A stretch of 64,000 nucleotides of DNA from Hippopus hippopus (taxonomy: Eukaryota > Mollusca > Bivalvia > Cardiida > Cardiidae), in contig OX328106.1 of NCBI GenBank assembly GCA_946811185.2, forward strand, positions 43,598,311 to 43,662,310, written 5' to 3'. Position 1 is the stretch's first letter, and each line of letters starts with the position of its first letter. Shown here piece after piece: positions 1 through 12,500 of the stretch. The translations under genes and the position numbers were made by a program. The notes beneath the pieces were generated by a model that was given only the letters and a program-made list of their open reading frames with translations, was not told where the DNA came from and did not search any database.

Positions 1-159
1 CCTATGGTTTAAACCTTTTTGCCTTGCCATCCTAAAATTTTGTTGCTGCTTTACCATGTCTTAAAATACAAAGCCAATGCTTTACAGCAACTCCAAATCA
101 TGCTTAGTGTTGCTAAATCATTCCAAAAATATATTATCTTCTGGATCAGTACTAATCCC

Positions 160-330
160 CCTCAGTCCAGCCCCATTAGCTCAGTCGGTAGTGCACAGAA
201 CTTGAGAACATGAGGTTGCTGGTTCGATTCTGGGCTTGGCCAATTTCTTTCCGAGGACTGATGATAGTCATTGCAACAGGATTCATTCATCTCTCACCGC
301 TGACCAGCATTGTTTCCTTTTCCCACTATG
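160..330 (+). repeat. tRNA-derived SINE, 5' part
   Basis: A-box-like TTAGCTCAGTCGGTAG at about 177-192 and B-box-like GGTTCGATTCT at 220-230, followed by the same SINE body (CCAATTTCTTTCCGAGG) seen at 50131-50457. The tail is missing. Not a functional tRNA, because no acceptor stem or 3' half is present. Confidence 0.75.
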
Positions 331-442
331 TTTTTTACATTATAAAGAAGTCATCACTTGAGCCACATTTAGTTTGTCCTCTGTAAATGCTTTCATTTTA
401 GTCTAGTCCACAATTTTGTTTATCATGAAAAGGTTAACTTAC

Positions 443-522
443 CTGTCTGGTATTCTAATACATCATTCAACATAACTCCAGTAAATCCACCAAATATAAC
501 CATTCTTGAATGATTGTTCAAC
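443..522 (-). CDS. attractin-like exon 11: Kelch blade 6, last exon in window
   Basis: Acceptor GTTTTTAG, donor GTAAGT. Encodes HSRMVIFGGFTGVMLNDVLEY. It ends in phase 1, so the next exon, beyond position 1, must begin with two bases of a split codon. Confidence 0.85.
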
Positions 523-3500
523 CTAAAAACATGGATGAAATATTCAATAAATGAATGGATCAATAAATGGGTGAATGGGTTGGTAGACGAATGGATATGT
601 GAATGGATAATAATACGATATCAAGAGATTGGAGTGAATGCTTTTTTTCCCAAAGTACTACATGTATATAATACAGTATAAAGTATCTATTGCGCAAACA
701 TTGCAAGTGAAATGTAATGGTTTGGTTTAATAAAATGTCTGACCATCAAGAGAAATCTTCCTTCAATTTTCCAGCAGTAAAATTTGGAAAAGCATTAAGA
801 TAGTGCTTAAAAACAATTTCTTCTTGAAATTAATTTTCAATAATGTGGCTGTTCATCTACCATATACATGTATACCAGTCACTGCAAATACATCTATTTA
901 AAGATTCCTAAAATTTGGAAAAGCTTTGAAGATAAAGCTTAGAAAAAAAATCTTCTTGAAATACTCTCTCAATAATTTGGAAGTTCATTCCAATGCATAG
1001 ACCTATCACTGCAAATACACCTATTGGCAAGGCAAGTATGTGGTTTTTAGGAATATATACCAGTAAACTTACTAGATGATCTCAATTTATACACATTTAC
1101 AGTGTTTTCCTACACTTTTTACCAGACAACAAAATCAAAGACTCACCCTTATTTGAATTACTTGCAGACAAAAAATTAATTTCTAGTCAAACAATAGGAT
1201 TCATACTTGGAAACAGTAAAAATTGTTCAAAACAGAAAAAATGCTGATTGCTTTCATTCTCTCTTTTTCCCCATAATGTTTTCAAAACCCTTCTTTCTTT
1301 GGGTTGTTAAAACCAGGGGTTATTTGGAAAAGGCTTACCTCTTTCATGCCATGGTCTGATTTTGGTGTTTTTTTGTTTTTAACTTCGACAACTTCAATTC
1401 ATTGGCAATACAACTGACAGTTAAGAGCAAAAACATCAGAAATATCACATACCCAGTGTAGGTGTGTGCCACATGTCCATATCTGGCTGCTTGTTCAGGT
1501 AATTCAGAAGATGTAATGAATCGCCACGAGTTACAGTCTGAAATACAAATTGTGGTCTACATAAACATCATTCTACAAAAAAAAATAAAATCACCTTTTA
1601 TCAAACTAGGATTACAATTCAAGCATAAATGAAAACTTTCCTTGGTTAAATTTAGAATTATGAGGTGGACAATTTAAAAGCAAGGTCACACTGCCAAGAT
1701 CTTTTATCTATATTGTAGCTTAAAGTTATTTATTATGCCTGTTGAGGTATAACAGTTAAGACGGACAAATAGGCTAATTCAAAATCATCATCTGATCTAC
1801 ATTTTATTTGTCGTCTGCAAAGTCTTTCAATTCGGTCCTGTCAAAAATTTTGTCATTTGGTAAGGTGTTAAGGGGTATTAGAACACAGTTAATGTTACTC
1901 GTTTGTTTGAATTGAGTTTAATGCAGTTGAAAACACTGTCAGAAAAGGACAAAATGCTGGATAAGAGCAGTTTTTCCTTTTTTCCATTATGTTTTCAAAT
2001 GCTTTTTTCCTGAGGGGCCTTAAAACATGGGATTGTTTGGTACAGGATTAAGGGGTGGTAATAAATGAAAATCATCAACCTCCTTTTAAGAAATCCTTCA
2101 TGCAATTTGATAAATAAATAGAACTCAAACTTAAAACTATCTATGTTACCTAAATCATATGCCATGAAGTCGGGAGAGTAGCACTTTGCTCCAAAACTAA
2201 TGTTGGTATCATTATGTGTGTTCCCTCCAAAAACCAGCATCTGGTTCCCATATATCACTGCTGAATGCAGATAACGAGGGGAGCCACTTTTAGCAAGAAT
2301 TTTCCTGAATGAGAAAAATTTAGAAAGAGTTTACAGAAACCTGCACATCACCATCTAATGCTTAAATAAAGTGTGTGTACAAAAACAGCCATTTGATTTG
2401 GTAATATTCTGTTGTTCAATTACTTTCATGAGCCATGTCATAAGTATTTTTGAACCCAGTATCAAGACCGCCAAAATACACCATTGTGCTGTACAGGGCC
2501 ATAAACCTCTGAAGTTATATTGGTGATATTATCAGGTTGTTATTCACTGATATATTCTCCCATGGAAATTTACATAAGAAAAAAGAAATGATTGTCATAC
2601 CAAAACTTAGTCATCGGGTTGTATGAGTACAGTTTATCTGTCAGCAAGTATTGCGTGGTGCTGCCTGAGATATACCCGCCATATACCAATATCTCTCCTG
2701 TTTTTTCTACATACACACTGGAGTGGCCATAGCCTCCTTTAATCAAAGCACCAGATGTCTGAACCACTGAGATTTTTCGTAATTCTGTATCTACAAAAGA
2801 AGTATTAACTTGCAACTAGATGTAAGTCTAGAAAAAGCTCTTTAGATGAAAGATATTTTCATTTACTACATCTTCATGATTATAACCAATTGAATTATAT
2901 AATACTGCTTCTTTTGCACCATTAAGTGATAACTTGCCTTTTCATTTGAAGTCCATTTCTTCAGTTTTTTTACCTTAACCTATGGTTTTTTACCCTTTAC
3001 AACAAAATCCTAAGTTTTAACAACAGCAGTCTTTGAAAACAATGTGGAAAATGGAAAAAGAATAAGCTATGGTTTAAATAATAAGCAATCTATGCTTCCA
3101 GGGTTATTTCTCACCAGAACTTAGTACAACATTTTCCCCAAGCTTCTGGCACTTTGTGGAAACAAAATCTCAGCATAGGTGAGAAAGAAATAAATCCTGT
3201 AGCAGTGACTATAGTCAATTCTAGGTAAGACCTAGATTGAGTTTGGAAGAAACCAGTGATCCCTGATCGTTACTGATTGTTACTGTTACCAAGTGAGAGA
3301 CTGGGCCCGTGCCATAGCATAAACAACTGAGCTTGTGTTCTATCCCATACCTAAATCAATCTCATGAACTCTATTCATATATCCATAAAGAGGACTGTGT
3401 CCAAAGATAATGAGCATTCTACTGTCTACAATCACTGCCGAGTGTCCGGCAATAGCAGCTGTCTCATTGTAGTTCTGGTAAGTCCATGTATTACTGGTTA

Positions 3501-6500
3501 TATTATAGATCCACAGTTGACTTTCTATATGCTGTCCTGCTACTCCACCATAGATATATAGACAATTCTGAAAGGAATAAGAATAACAAATGAAATTTCA
3601 ATTATACAAAAATGGACTAATCAATTTTTTTTTTCAAATTCAGTATTGGCATTAACAGACTCAACGGTACAGGGAGTATATTTCCAAGTCTAAAGAGTAA
3701 AGTAACTTTAGGTTATCACTGACACCTATGTTTTGGGTCCTATAGAGAAAATTCTACTAAGTACCCACACCACAGATATAAGTAGAGACACTGAGCAGTA
3801 GTTTTAATTGTGTATATCATCCATTAGAAATGCTGCTATTCTTCTTTGTAAGAATATTTTCTTATACATTTACAAGTATAAAAATTATCATTATAAAGGT
3901 ACTTTATTCTTTACCAAACAACAAAATTGTAGACTGGTCTAGATTGGTGGCACTTGCAGACTGAAAATTAGAGGTAGAACAAATTATGAAATGTGTCTTT
4001 GAAAGGGTAGAAAGCATTGTGGGAAAAAGAGAAAATGCTGGTTACCAACATTTTCTCCTTTTCCCACAAGGTTTTCAAAATAAAAAGTCTTTTTACTTGG
4101 AGTCATTAAAATTCGGGATTGTGTGGTAAAGGGTTAAATACCTGACCCATACTGGACTGGATAAAACTGTTTTCTCCTTCTTTTCTGATGAACTAAATAC
4201 AGCGTTTATCCAAACTTGAAAATATCAGAGAAATAAAAAAGCCATAAATTACCTTATAATGTACTACAGAATGACCATAAAGATGTTTTGGATTGTCAGT
4301 GCTATCTGGTGTTACAGTCCTCCATTCCTGAGTTTCTATATTGTATCTGAACAAAACAAAAAAATGGATGTATTAACAAATGTCTGTACAGTGTACAAAT
4401 ACAATGTTCAGCTTTTTATGCCCATACACTTCACTTTATAACTTTGGAAAACAAAGTTTTAAAAAGAGCACTTTCTAAACAGCCATTTCTTTCAAATCAG
4501 TAGATAGAGCGATTAATTCCAATCCTTGATTTGTTTGTCTTTTGTGTCAGTTTCAATAGTTATTGCTAGGTCTGAAAGGTTTAATGGGCTACCATAGAAG
4601 TCATTGTTGGACCCACAAAAAAAGGTAGTAAAGCATCATAATGGAGAAATAATTTAGAAAAAAGCAATTTTCTATAAAGACATGGAAAACATAGTTGTTA
4701 GTGGGGCAAGCTTGCTTGAAGAAGCAGCTCCTTCTATTGTAACATTCTTTTCAAATATTACCACATGTACTTTTTGTTTCTTCACCCATGGGCCTTCAAA
4801 AAGATAGTCAATCTTTCTTCTCATTTACCCTTGCAATATATCAGACTTGTCAGCATTGAAAATTCAGTAGACAGCAAGGATGCTTCAAATCAAGCAATTT
4901 GCCTTTGAACAGAAATCAGAAAGCTTTGTGGAAAAAGGAGAAAATGCTGGTTACCAGCATTTTCTCCTTTTCCCATCTATGCTTTCCAAAGCCATGTATC
5001 TCCGTGTCATGAAACAACATGATCGTCTGGTAATGATTTGCGCAAAATGTTTCACAGAACTTACACTACAAGAAAGTCAATATCTCTGCCAAAAGAGTAC
5101 CCTCCTGTCACCCAAATCTCGTTACCAATGAGAACAGACGCAGGAGAAGCACGACCCAGAGGTGCGTTCATGGTCTCCTGCCTCATCCAGGATTCTTCGC
5201 TGATGCGTAACCTACAGTCTTCACCTATACAGAATTGAAAAAAAAAAATGTAAATTAAATATACATAATTTGTGAACATTACTAGAATAAGAATTGTATA
5301 CTCACTTATGATAATCTGGTCAAAACAGTGTCTACCTATTGTTGAAAGTCAGAGATCTTTCACCTCAAAAACAAGAATCTTGTACACCTTTTAGTGAATA
5401 TCTGTAGTTTGAAGAAACTGGATCAAACTGTCTACCTACTATTCAGACAACGTTTATTATGTTGACAGTCACATTGATCTTTGACGTAAACAACAATACA
5501 GATCTTGTATACTATGCCATGAAAAGTTTCTGAAGCCTGGGTCAAAACATGGAATACCTATTTCATCACATAACCTCCCTTGTTTTCAGTGTAATATACC
5601 CTTCACAAATTTTCTTATCTTATACATGTTTGATATCAAAATTGTATGACGTCATTTTTAATGTCATTTGGTGCGTATTTCATAGAAGTGAATTGGTTTT
5701 ATGGATATTACTGCGGGTGCATCTCGACAAACTCGACAAGGAAAAACGTTGTTAAGCTCGCCAAAGACTCGCTTAATAACATTTTCCCTACACTCGTTTA
5801 ATAAAATTTTATCTCAAACACCAACTCATATCAGATCCTATATGTCTGGACAAGATTTAGTATGTTAAAAGTAACTGTATATTACCAATTGAGCTACATG
5901 CTTTGGTATTTGTCCCGGGTACTTCTGAAATTCGTGTAGTAAAAGTTATGATACAAAACTTACCTTTGTGGCCAAGGTCACATACACACTTGTCCTGTAA
6001 ACACTGGCCATGGCCACTACAGCTTTTCGGACAGATCTCTTTCTCACAGTATGTGCCCTTATAACCAGCATGACAGGTGCATCCACTATCATTACAGTCC
6101 CCATGGTTTGAGCAGTTATTGATACAAGTCCCAACCCTGTAAATATTTTTTAAAAAATCATTCAGAGGACTTCTACTATTTTTCAAAAACAATGTGCTTG
6201 CAAAATGTTTCCTTTTTGTCACATTGCTGGTAAGCAATATTGCTCACCCATTGGCACTAAACTGTATATGTTGAAAATGTACAGTAATACCTGACTGCCT
6301 TTTCTAGACATTGAACTGTAGATCAAGATCAGACTCCATGGAATGTGCAGTCCGATCTTGGATCCAAACTGTTTGCTATTTCTAAATATCCAGGGCAGAA
6401 CACAATTACTTTGGTCTGTTTTCCTGTTTGAGAATACTAGTACCTTTTTCATTCCTTTAGTGCTTTAACTCTTTCCATACAATAGACTACAGCAGAAGCT

Positions 6501-9500
6501 TTTGTGGACAGTGTAGATCTAGAAAAGACTGCACAGAATGTGCTACACTGTTCACTGCTATATTCTAGACTATGACCAAACTGTCTCTTGATCTTGCAGA
6601 GGAAATGTATTTTTAGCCTTTGAGAAAATGCAATTTATTTATTCAGAGGTGAAAGAGTTAAAGGGGGCTATTTAGCTCTCAAGACCCAAATCAAAATTTC
6701 TTGTAAATTGCTGATAAAAACAACTAGATATATTTTTCTTCGATCCCTATTAATTGTACAGTTCAATATTTAAGAAAACATTGCAATTTTTGGCTTTTAA
6801 CCCTATGCTAAATGACAAACTTTGGATTTGTGCAAATTGAAAGCATATGTAGACCAAAATTAACATCATGGGAAAAGGAGAAAATGCTGGTTCAAAAGCC
6901 TTCTTGTTCAGGGTCGTTAAAGCTCTGTCACTGTACTGATTTGAACATGAAGCCTTATAGCCAATGTTTGTTATTGATCATTGACATTCCCGAAAGTCTT
7001 TGCCAAACTCTGGCATGAAACCTAAACATAACTTAAGAGGCACCATATCCCATAAAAGGACTAACCACTGAAAAATAATTTTTCTTAATTTTGCCTTTTT
7101 TTCTTCAGTGATGATTCACCAGCTATCAGCTTACTTAATTCAGAGCTAAATCATTTTTGAAGTTTGATGAAGTTATCTTGGTGAGGTAATCAAAAAACTT
7201 AGTAACTTCCTTTAACCCTTTACCAATCAATCCAGGGTTTTAATGAATTTCAAATAGAGGCCTTTTGAAAACATTGTGGGAAAAGGGGAAATTGTTGGAA
7301 ACCAGCATTTTCTCCTTTTTCCAAAATATTTTCTTCTATTTCATAGACAGCAATTATCCTTTGAGCTACATATAAATTCTTATCTGCAAAGGCTTCCAAT
7401 TTGAGTGAGTCCAGTTCTTTGTGATTTAGTATAATAGGGTTAAGGATGAACAGCAACAGCCTGTAATAGTATAGAAACAGAATGTGGGCAAGTCCATTGG
7501 GCAAAAAACCTTCAAAAGTTACATGAAGCTTTACAAAATCTTACGCGTAATATAGGTGAAATCCTGTCATATTGTAGGCAGCGTCACTGTAGAAATAAAG
7601 GTAAGCTTTTCCTGAGTCAGCTACTATCTCTGACACGCTGTTATTGACATCCAACTCTTGCTTTACAAGGCCACTGAAATGATAAAAATATAAAAAGCTT
7701 TGACATTTAACCATTTACTACATGGTTCCGAGTTTTAACAGCCCTGATGAAAAGAGCTTTTGAAAACATTTCAGGAAAAGGAGAAAATGCTGGTGACCAG
7801 CCTTTTCTCCTTTTCCCAAAATGTTTTCTCCATTTTCAAACGCAATTTCAATCACTTACTCGCCATCTTATTTGTCATCTGAAAATACTTTTCAATTCGG
7901 ACAAATCTAAAATTCTGGCATTTGGTAAAGAGTTTAAGTGCCTTTCATAGCTATAGTTGCCTTTTGCGACAAGTGTAGATCAAGATCAGCCTGAACAAAT
8001 GGTACAGTCTGATCTTTGACCTACATTGGTCTCTTTTTCATAAGGCTAAAGGCAAAAGCAACCTTGGAATTGCATTTATCTGGATCTTATATCTACATGT
8101 AGACTGAAAATGTCTTCTGGCTATATTTGGCAACGTGAGGGGTTATGCTTTACCATACAGACATAAGCTTTAACACTATAACAGTATACAGTTGACTTAA
8201 TGGCATTTTACCAAGCTTTCAACATTATTTCAGTCATGAGGAGATGGCTCTAATATTCATGTATGTCTTAGGTTTCACCAGTACTAGGCTAGGGCTCCAA
8301 AGTTACTTGCCCAAGGACACTCCCATGAAGCCTTTGAAAACATTTATGTAGAAGCAATAATCATTTGTTGCTTCTTTTCTCACAATGTTTACATATCATT
8401 ACAAAAAAAAAAACAAGTTCCATTTCATTTAACTCTTTACTGAATGGCAAAATTTTAGATTTGTCCCAATTGAAAGCATTTGCAGAAGACAAATATAAAG
8501 TGTTCAAAAATAAAAAGGAAGATTGTCTGGGAAAGGGCAGAAAATATTGTGGAAAAGAAGGAAAATGCTGGTTACCAGCTGGTTACCAGCATTTTGTCCT
8601 TTTTCCACAATGTTTTTTAAAAAGATTTCTTTCTTAAGGTCATTAAAACTGGGGATTGTGTAGTAAAGGTTTAACCCTTCAACACACAATGCTGACTTTT
8701 AACGACACTGAAGAAGCCTTTTGAAAACATTGTGGAAAAAGGAGAAAATGCTGGTAACCAGCATTTTCTCCTTTTCCCACAATATTTTCTACCCTATCAA
8801 AGAAAGATTGCACCATTTGAGCCACACTAAAACTGTCGCATGCAAATGCTTTCAATTTGGACCAATCTAAAATTTTACCCTATGGTAAAGAGTTAACTCT
8901 TTCTTTGTGGAGCCAAACTTTTTGGAAGGTCTGAAGATAGCTTGTAGGGTCCCTGGTTGTTTGACTACAGTGACATGCTCATCTTGTGTTTTATTTTTTA
9001 CCTTAAATCTCTTTTTCAAAAATTAAAAATTTGAGACTTGTCAGTTTTTAGAGCATTAATTTTGCAGGTAACAAATAAAACGTGGCTCACATGCTACATT
9101 TGTTTGAAAAGGCAGAAAACATGGTTGGGAAAGGAGAAAATGCTGGATACCAGCATTTTCTGCTTTTCCTGTTATGTTTTCCAATGCCATCTTCTGATGA
9201 GTTGAAAAAACATTTGATTGTGAAAGCATTAAATTTTGAGGGCAACAAATAAAATATGGCTTACATGTTAGAATTTGTTTGAAAAGGCAGAAAACATGGT
9301 TGGGAAAGGAAAAAATCCTGGATACCAGCATTTTCTCCTTTTCCCACTGTATTTTCCAATGCCATCTTGTTCGAGTTGGAAAGAAAAACACAAGAGCATT
9401 TGGTAAAGAGATAAATCAATAGAGAAGATATACCTGTAAGCTGCTATTAGAGGTGAGAAAACGGAGTCTCCATTAAATATGTATAAATGATCCCACCCAC

Positions 9501-12500
9501 ATTCTGTGGCAAACTGGTGTGATTTTAGATGTATGGGTCCACCAGGAGGGTCAGGTTCCAGCAGCCACATACATTTGTTGTCTTCTGAATAATTTCCTAC
9601 CCCCTCCGTGATTACCCCACTGGTGGCATTTAACCTGTAAATATAAAAATACAGCATAATGATTTACTGCGAAAGCACTGGATGAAATTCAACCTGTATA
9701 TTTTCAATTTTCATTTTTAAAAAACAACCAATATAATTCAATGAGGTTCTTAGAGAATATTGGACAGCAGGACCCAAGATCAGATTGCACATTCTGTGGA
9801 ATCTGATTATAACTGTCCACAAATGTGATTTATATGAACTTCTCCAAAACATGCACGAGAGAGATTTTGTTAGATATGTGGAACCTTAGACTATAGTGAA
9901 AAGCCTGCTCTGTGCATTATTAACCCTTAAAGTACCTTTCACTACTATAGTTGCCACTGCGCCCAGTGTAGATCAAGATCAGACTGCACAAAACATGCAG
10001 TCTGATCTTTGATCTGCACTGTCTGCTTTACTAAAACACTGTAGACAATAGCAACCATGTAATTGCAGTTATTTGGGTCCTATTTCTAGGATGAACATGT
10101 TGGTTGGTTTTATTTGGCGCTTTAAGGGTTAAGCTCCGCATTATGAATTATGGCTGTTAGTTGATGCTGAAACAGAAGGAAGTAAATTGGTATTCTTAAT
10201 AAAAAAAAAACCATGCTTGTTTTCCTTTTTAACTGATGTCTCCCCTCACATGATCTTTGAACACCTGCAATGACCTTGACCTTGGAGACTGGTGTGTCAA
10301 ATCTTGGCACTGTATGTGTCTCACCAAGCTGCACAGTGGTGTTTACTTTTTTCAAAATTAGACACTAGGTTCAGAAGATAAGAGAGGAAAACACGACAGG
10401 CAGCTGGATATATGGGCTGACAGACAGAATGAAGTCATCGGTGACTTAATTTTTTCAGTGCAGCCACATTTTTTTTTTTTAGTAAATCCTGATTATTATT
10501 TAATTATGTTTTATATATTGCAGAAAGAATCAAATCATGATAATTCTGATAAGATGCACCAAGGTGTTGAATTATATTGTCGGTATAAATCAGTTCGTCT
10601 ACAATTCACTGGAAAACAAGTCAAATGCCATGAAAAGATGCACATGTAGGATTTACTTATATGGATTGTTTTTCCTTTTGAAAATATTGCAAAACCACTT
10701 CTCATCATTGTAATGAACAAATAGAAGTGCTGGTTACAAACGATTTTCAAAGGACATTCTAAATTTATCAAAAACATGCATATTCAAGTGCCTATATATC
10801 TTCAAACCCTTGAGATAATGAACAGTACAAAGTTCAAATTGTTACCAATAGTTGACTGTAAAAAACACATTGGCCCCTGTTTTTTTCTTGCATCAGACAA
10901 ATGTAGAAAACATCATGGCCAAAGGAGAGTTCGGTAAAAGCAAGCAGTTCATCTCTTGCCCTGATATTCACACATCTATTATTGCAATTCAGGGTAACTC
11001 ATGCTGATACTACATGTATATATTTCCAAGGCATACTAGATCTATCAGAATCATCCGATGCGGATTTGTTGAAAGGAAGTATAATATATGTGAAAAGGTT
11101 GTTTAACTCTTAACCACATCAAATTTTAGACATGTATAAATTAACCCTTTTCCAAACAATCCCTGGCTTTTACGACCCAGAGGAAGAAGCCTTCTGAAAA
11201 CATTGTGGGAAAAGGAGAAAATGCTGGTAACCAGCATTTTCTCCATTTCCCACAATGTTTTCTACCCTTCTAAAGTCAATTTTCAACTTTTGAGCCACAT
11301 TTAAATTGTTGTCTGTAAATGCTTTCAATTTGGACAAGTCTAAAATTTTGTCGTCTGGTAAAGAGTTAAAAGCAATAATTGTTGACTGTTGATGGAATTG
11401 GAGTTTAACACCGTTTTAACAACTTAGATCATGTCACGGCAGTCAGTACACCTAGGCATGTGTTTCCTGGCTGTCTGACACCAGTACTGACACAACTTTC
11501 TTTCAAAGTCACTGACTACTTTTCTCACATCAGAGGTGACAGGTAAAAAAATTGCCTGAAAGCAATTGTAGACCATAAATTAACGGTTGCTTGAATGGCG
11601 ATATTTGTCCTTGATAAGTTAATAAACATTGGGGGAAAAGGAGAAAAATGCTGGTTATCAGCATATTCTCCTTTTCCCACTATGTTTTCTGAGAAACTTC
11701 TTTCAGAGAATATAAAAGTCTGTAATGTGTGGTAAAGGATTACGGTAATGCATCTGCAAAAGGTCTGAGCCCATGTCAGCCAGCGCAGTCTGCTCAGACG
11801 TTGCTATTTGCAAATTTTCTGCATGTCCATGGAAACTTATACCTCATGATTCTGTTAGTTGTTAGACTAAATGGATTTCATGGATCCATAGTTATGTCAA
11901 AACTTGCTTGATATGATGCATTACGGAGAATTCATTGAAATCCCTTTTCCCAGAGAGCACCTCAAGTTTAATATGAGTTTACTTGCCAGACAACTTTACA
12001 TTTCTCAATATTGAAAACATTGACAGATGACAAACAGAATGAGGCTCGAATAATCAAAATTGTCTATGGCAGGATAGATAAACATAGCAGAAAAAGGAGA
12101 AAATTTTCATTTCCCACATTCTCTCATTTTCCAACAATGTTTTCAAAGTCCTCCTTTTCAGATTCATAAAAACATAGAATTGTTTGATAAAGGGGTAACC
12201 TTTTACCACACAGTCCCATGTTTTAATGACCCTGAAGAAGTCTTTTGAAAACACAGTGGGAAAAGGAGAAAATGTTGGGAAACATTTTCTCCTTTTCCCC
12301 ACAATGATTAAAAATCTACCATATCAGAGAGAAATCATCATTTGAGCTACATTTTATATGTCATCTGCAATTGCTTTCAGTTTGGTTGAGTCACAAATTT
12401 TGTTGTCTGGTAAAGGGTTAACCCATTACCACATAATCCCTAGTTTTAACACCCCTGTTAGAGAAGGCTTTTGAAAACATTGTGAGAAAAGGAGAAAATG

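Noticed and set aside
160..240. tRNA gene at the left edge
   Set aside because: A- and B-box-like words are present, but the 3' half and acceptor stem do not form; the following sequence is the shared SINE body.
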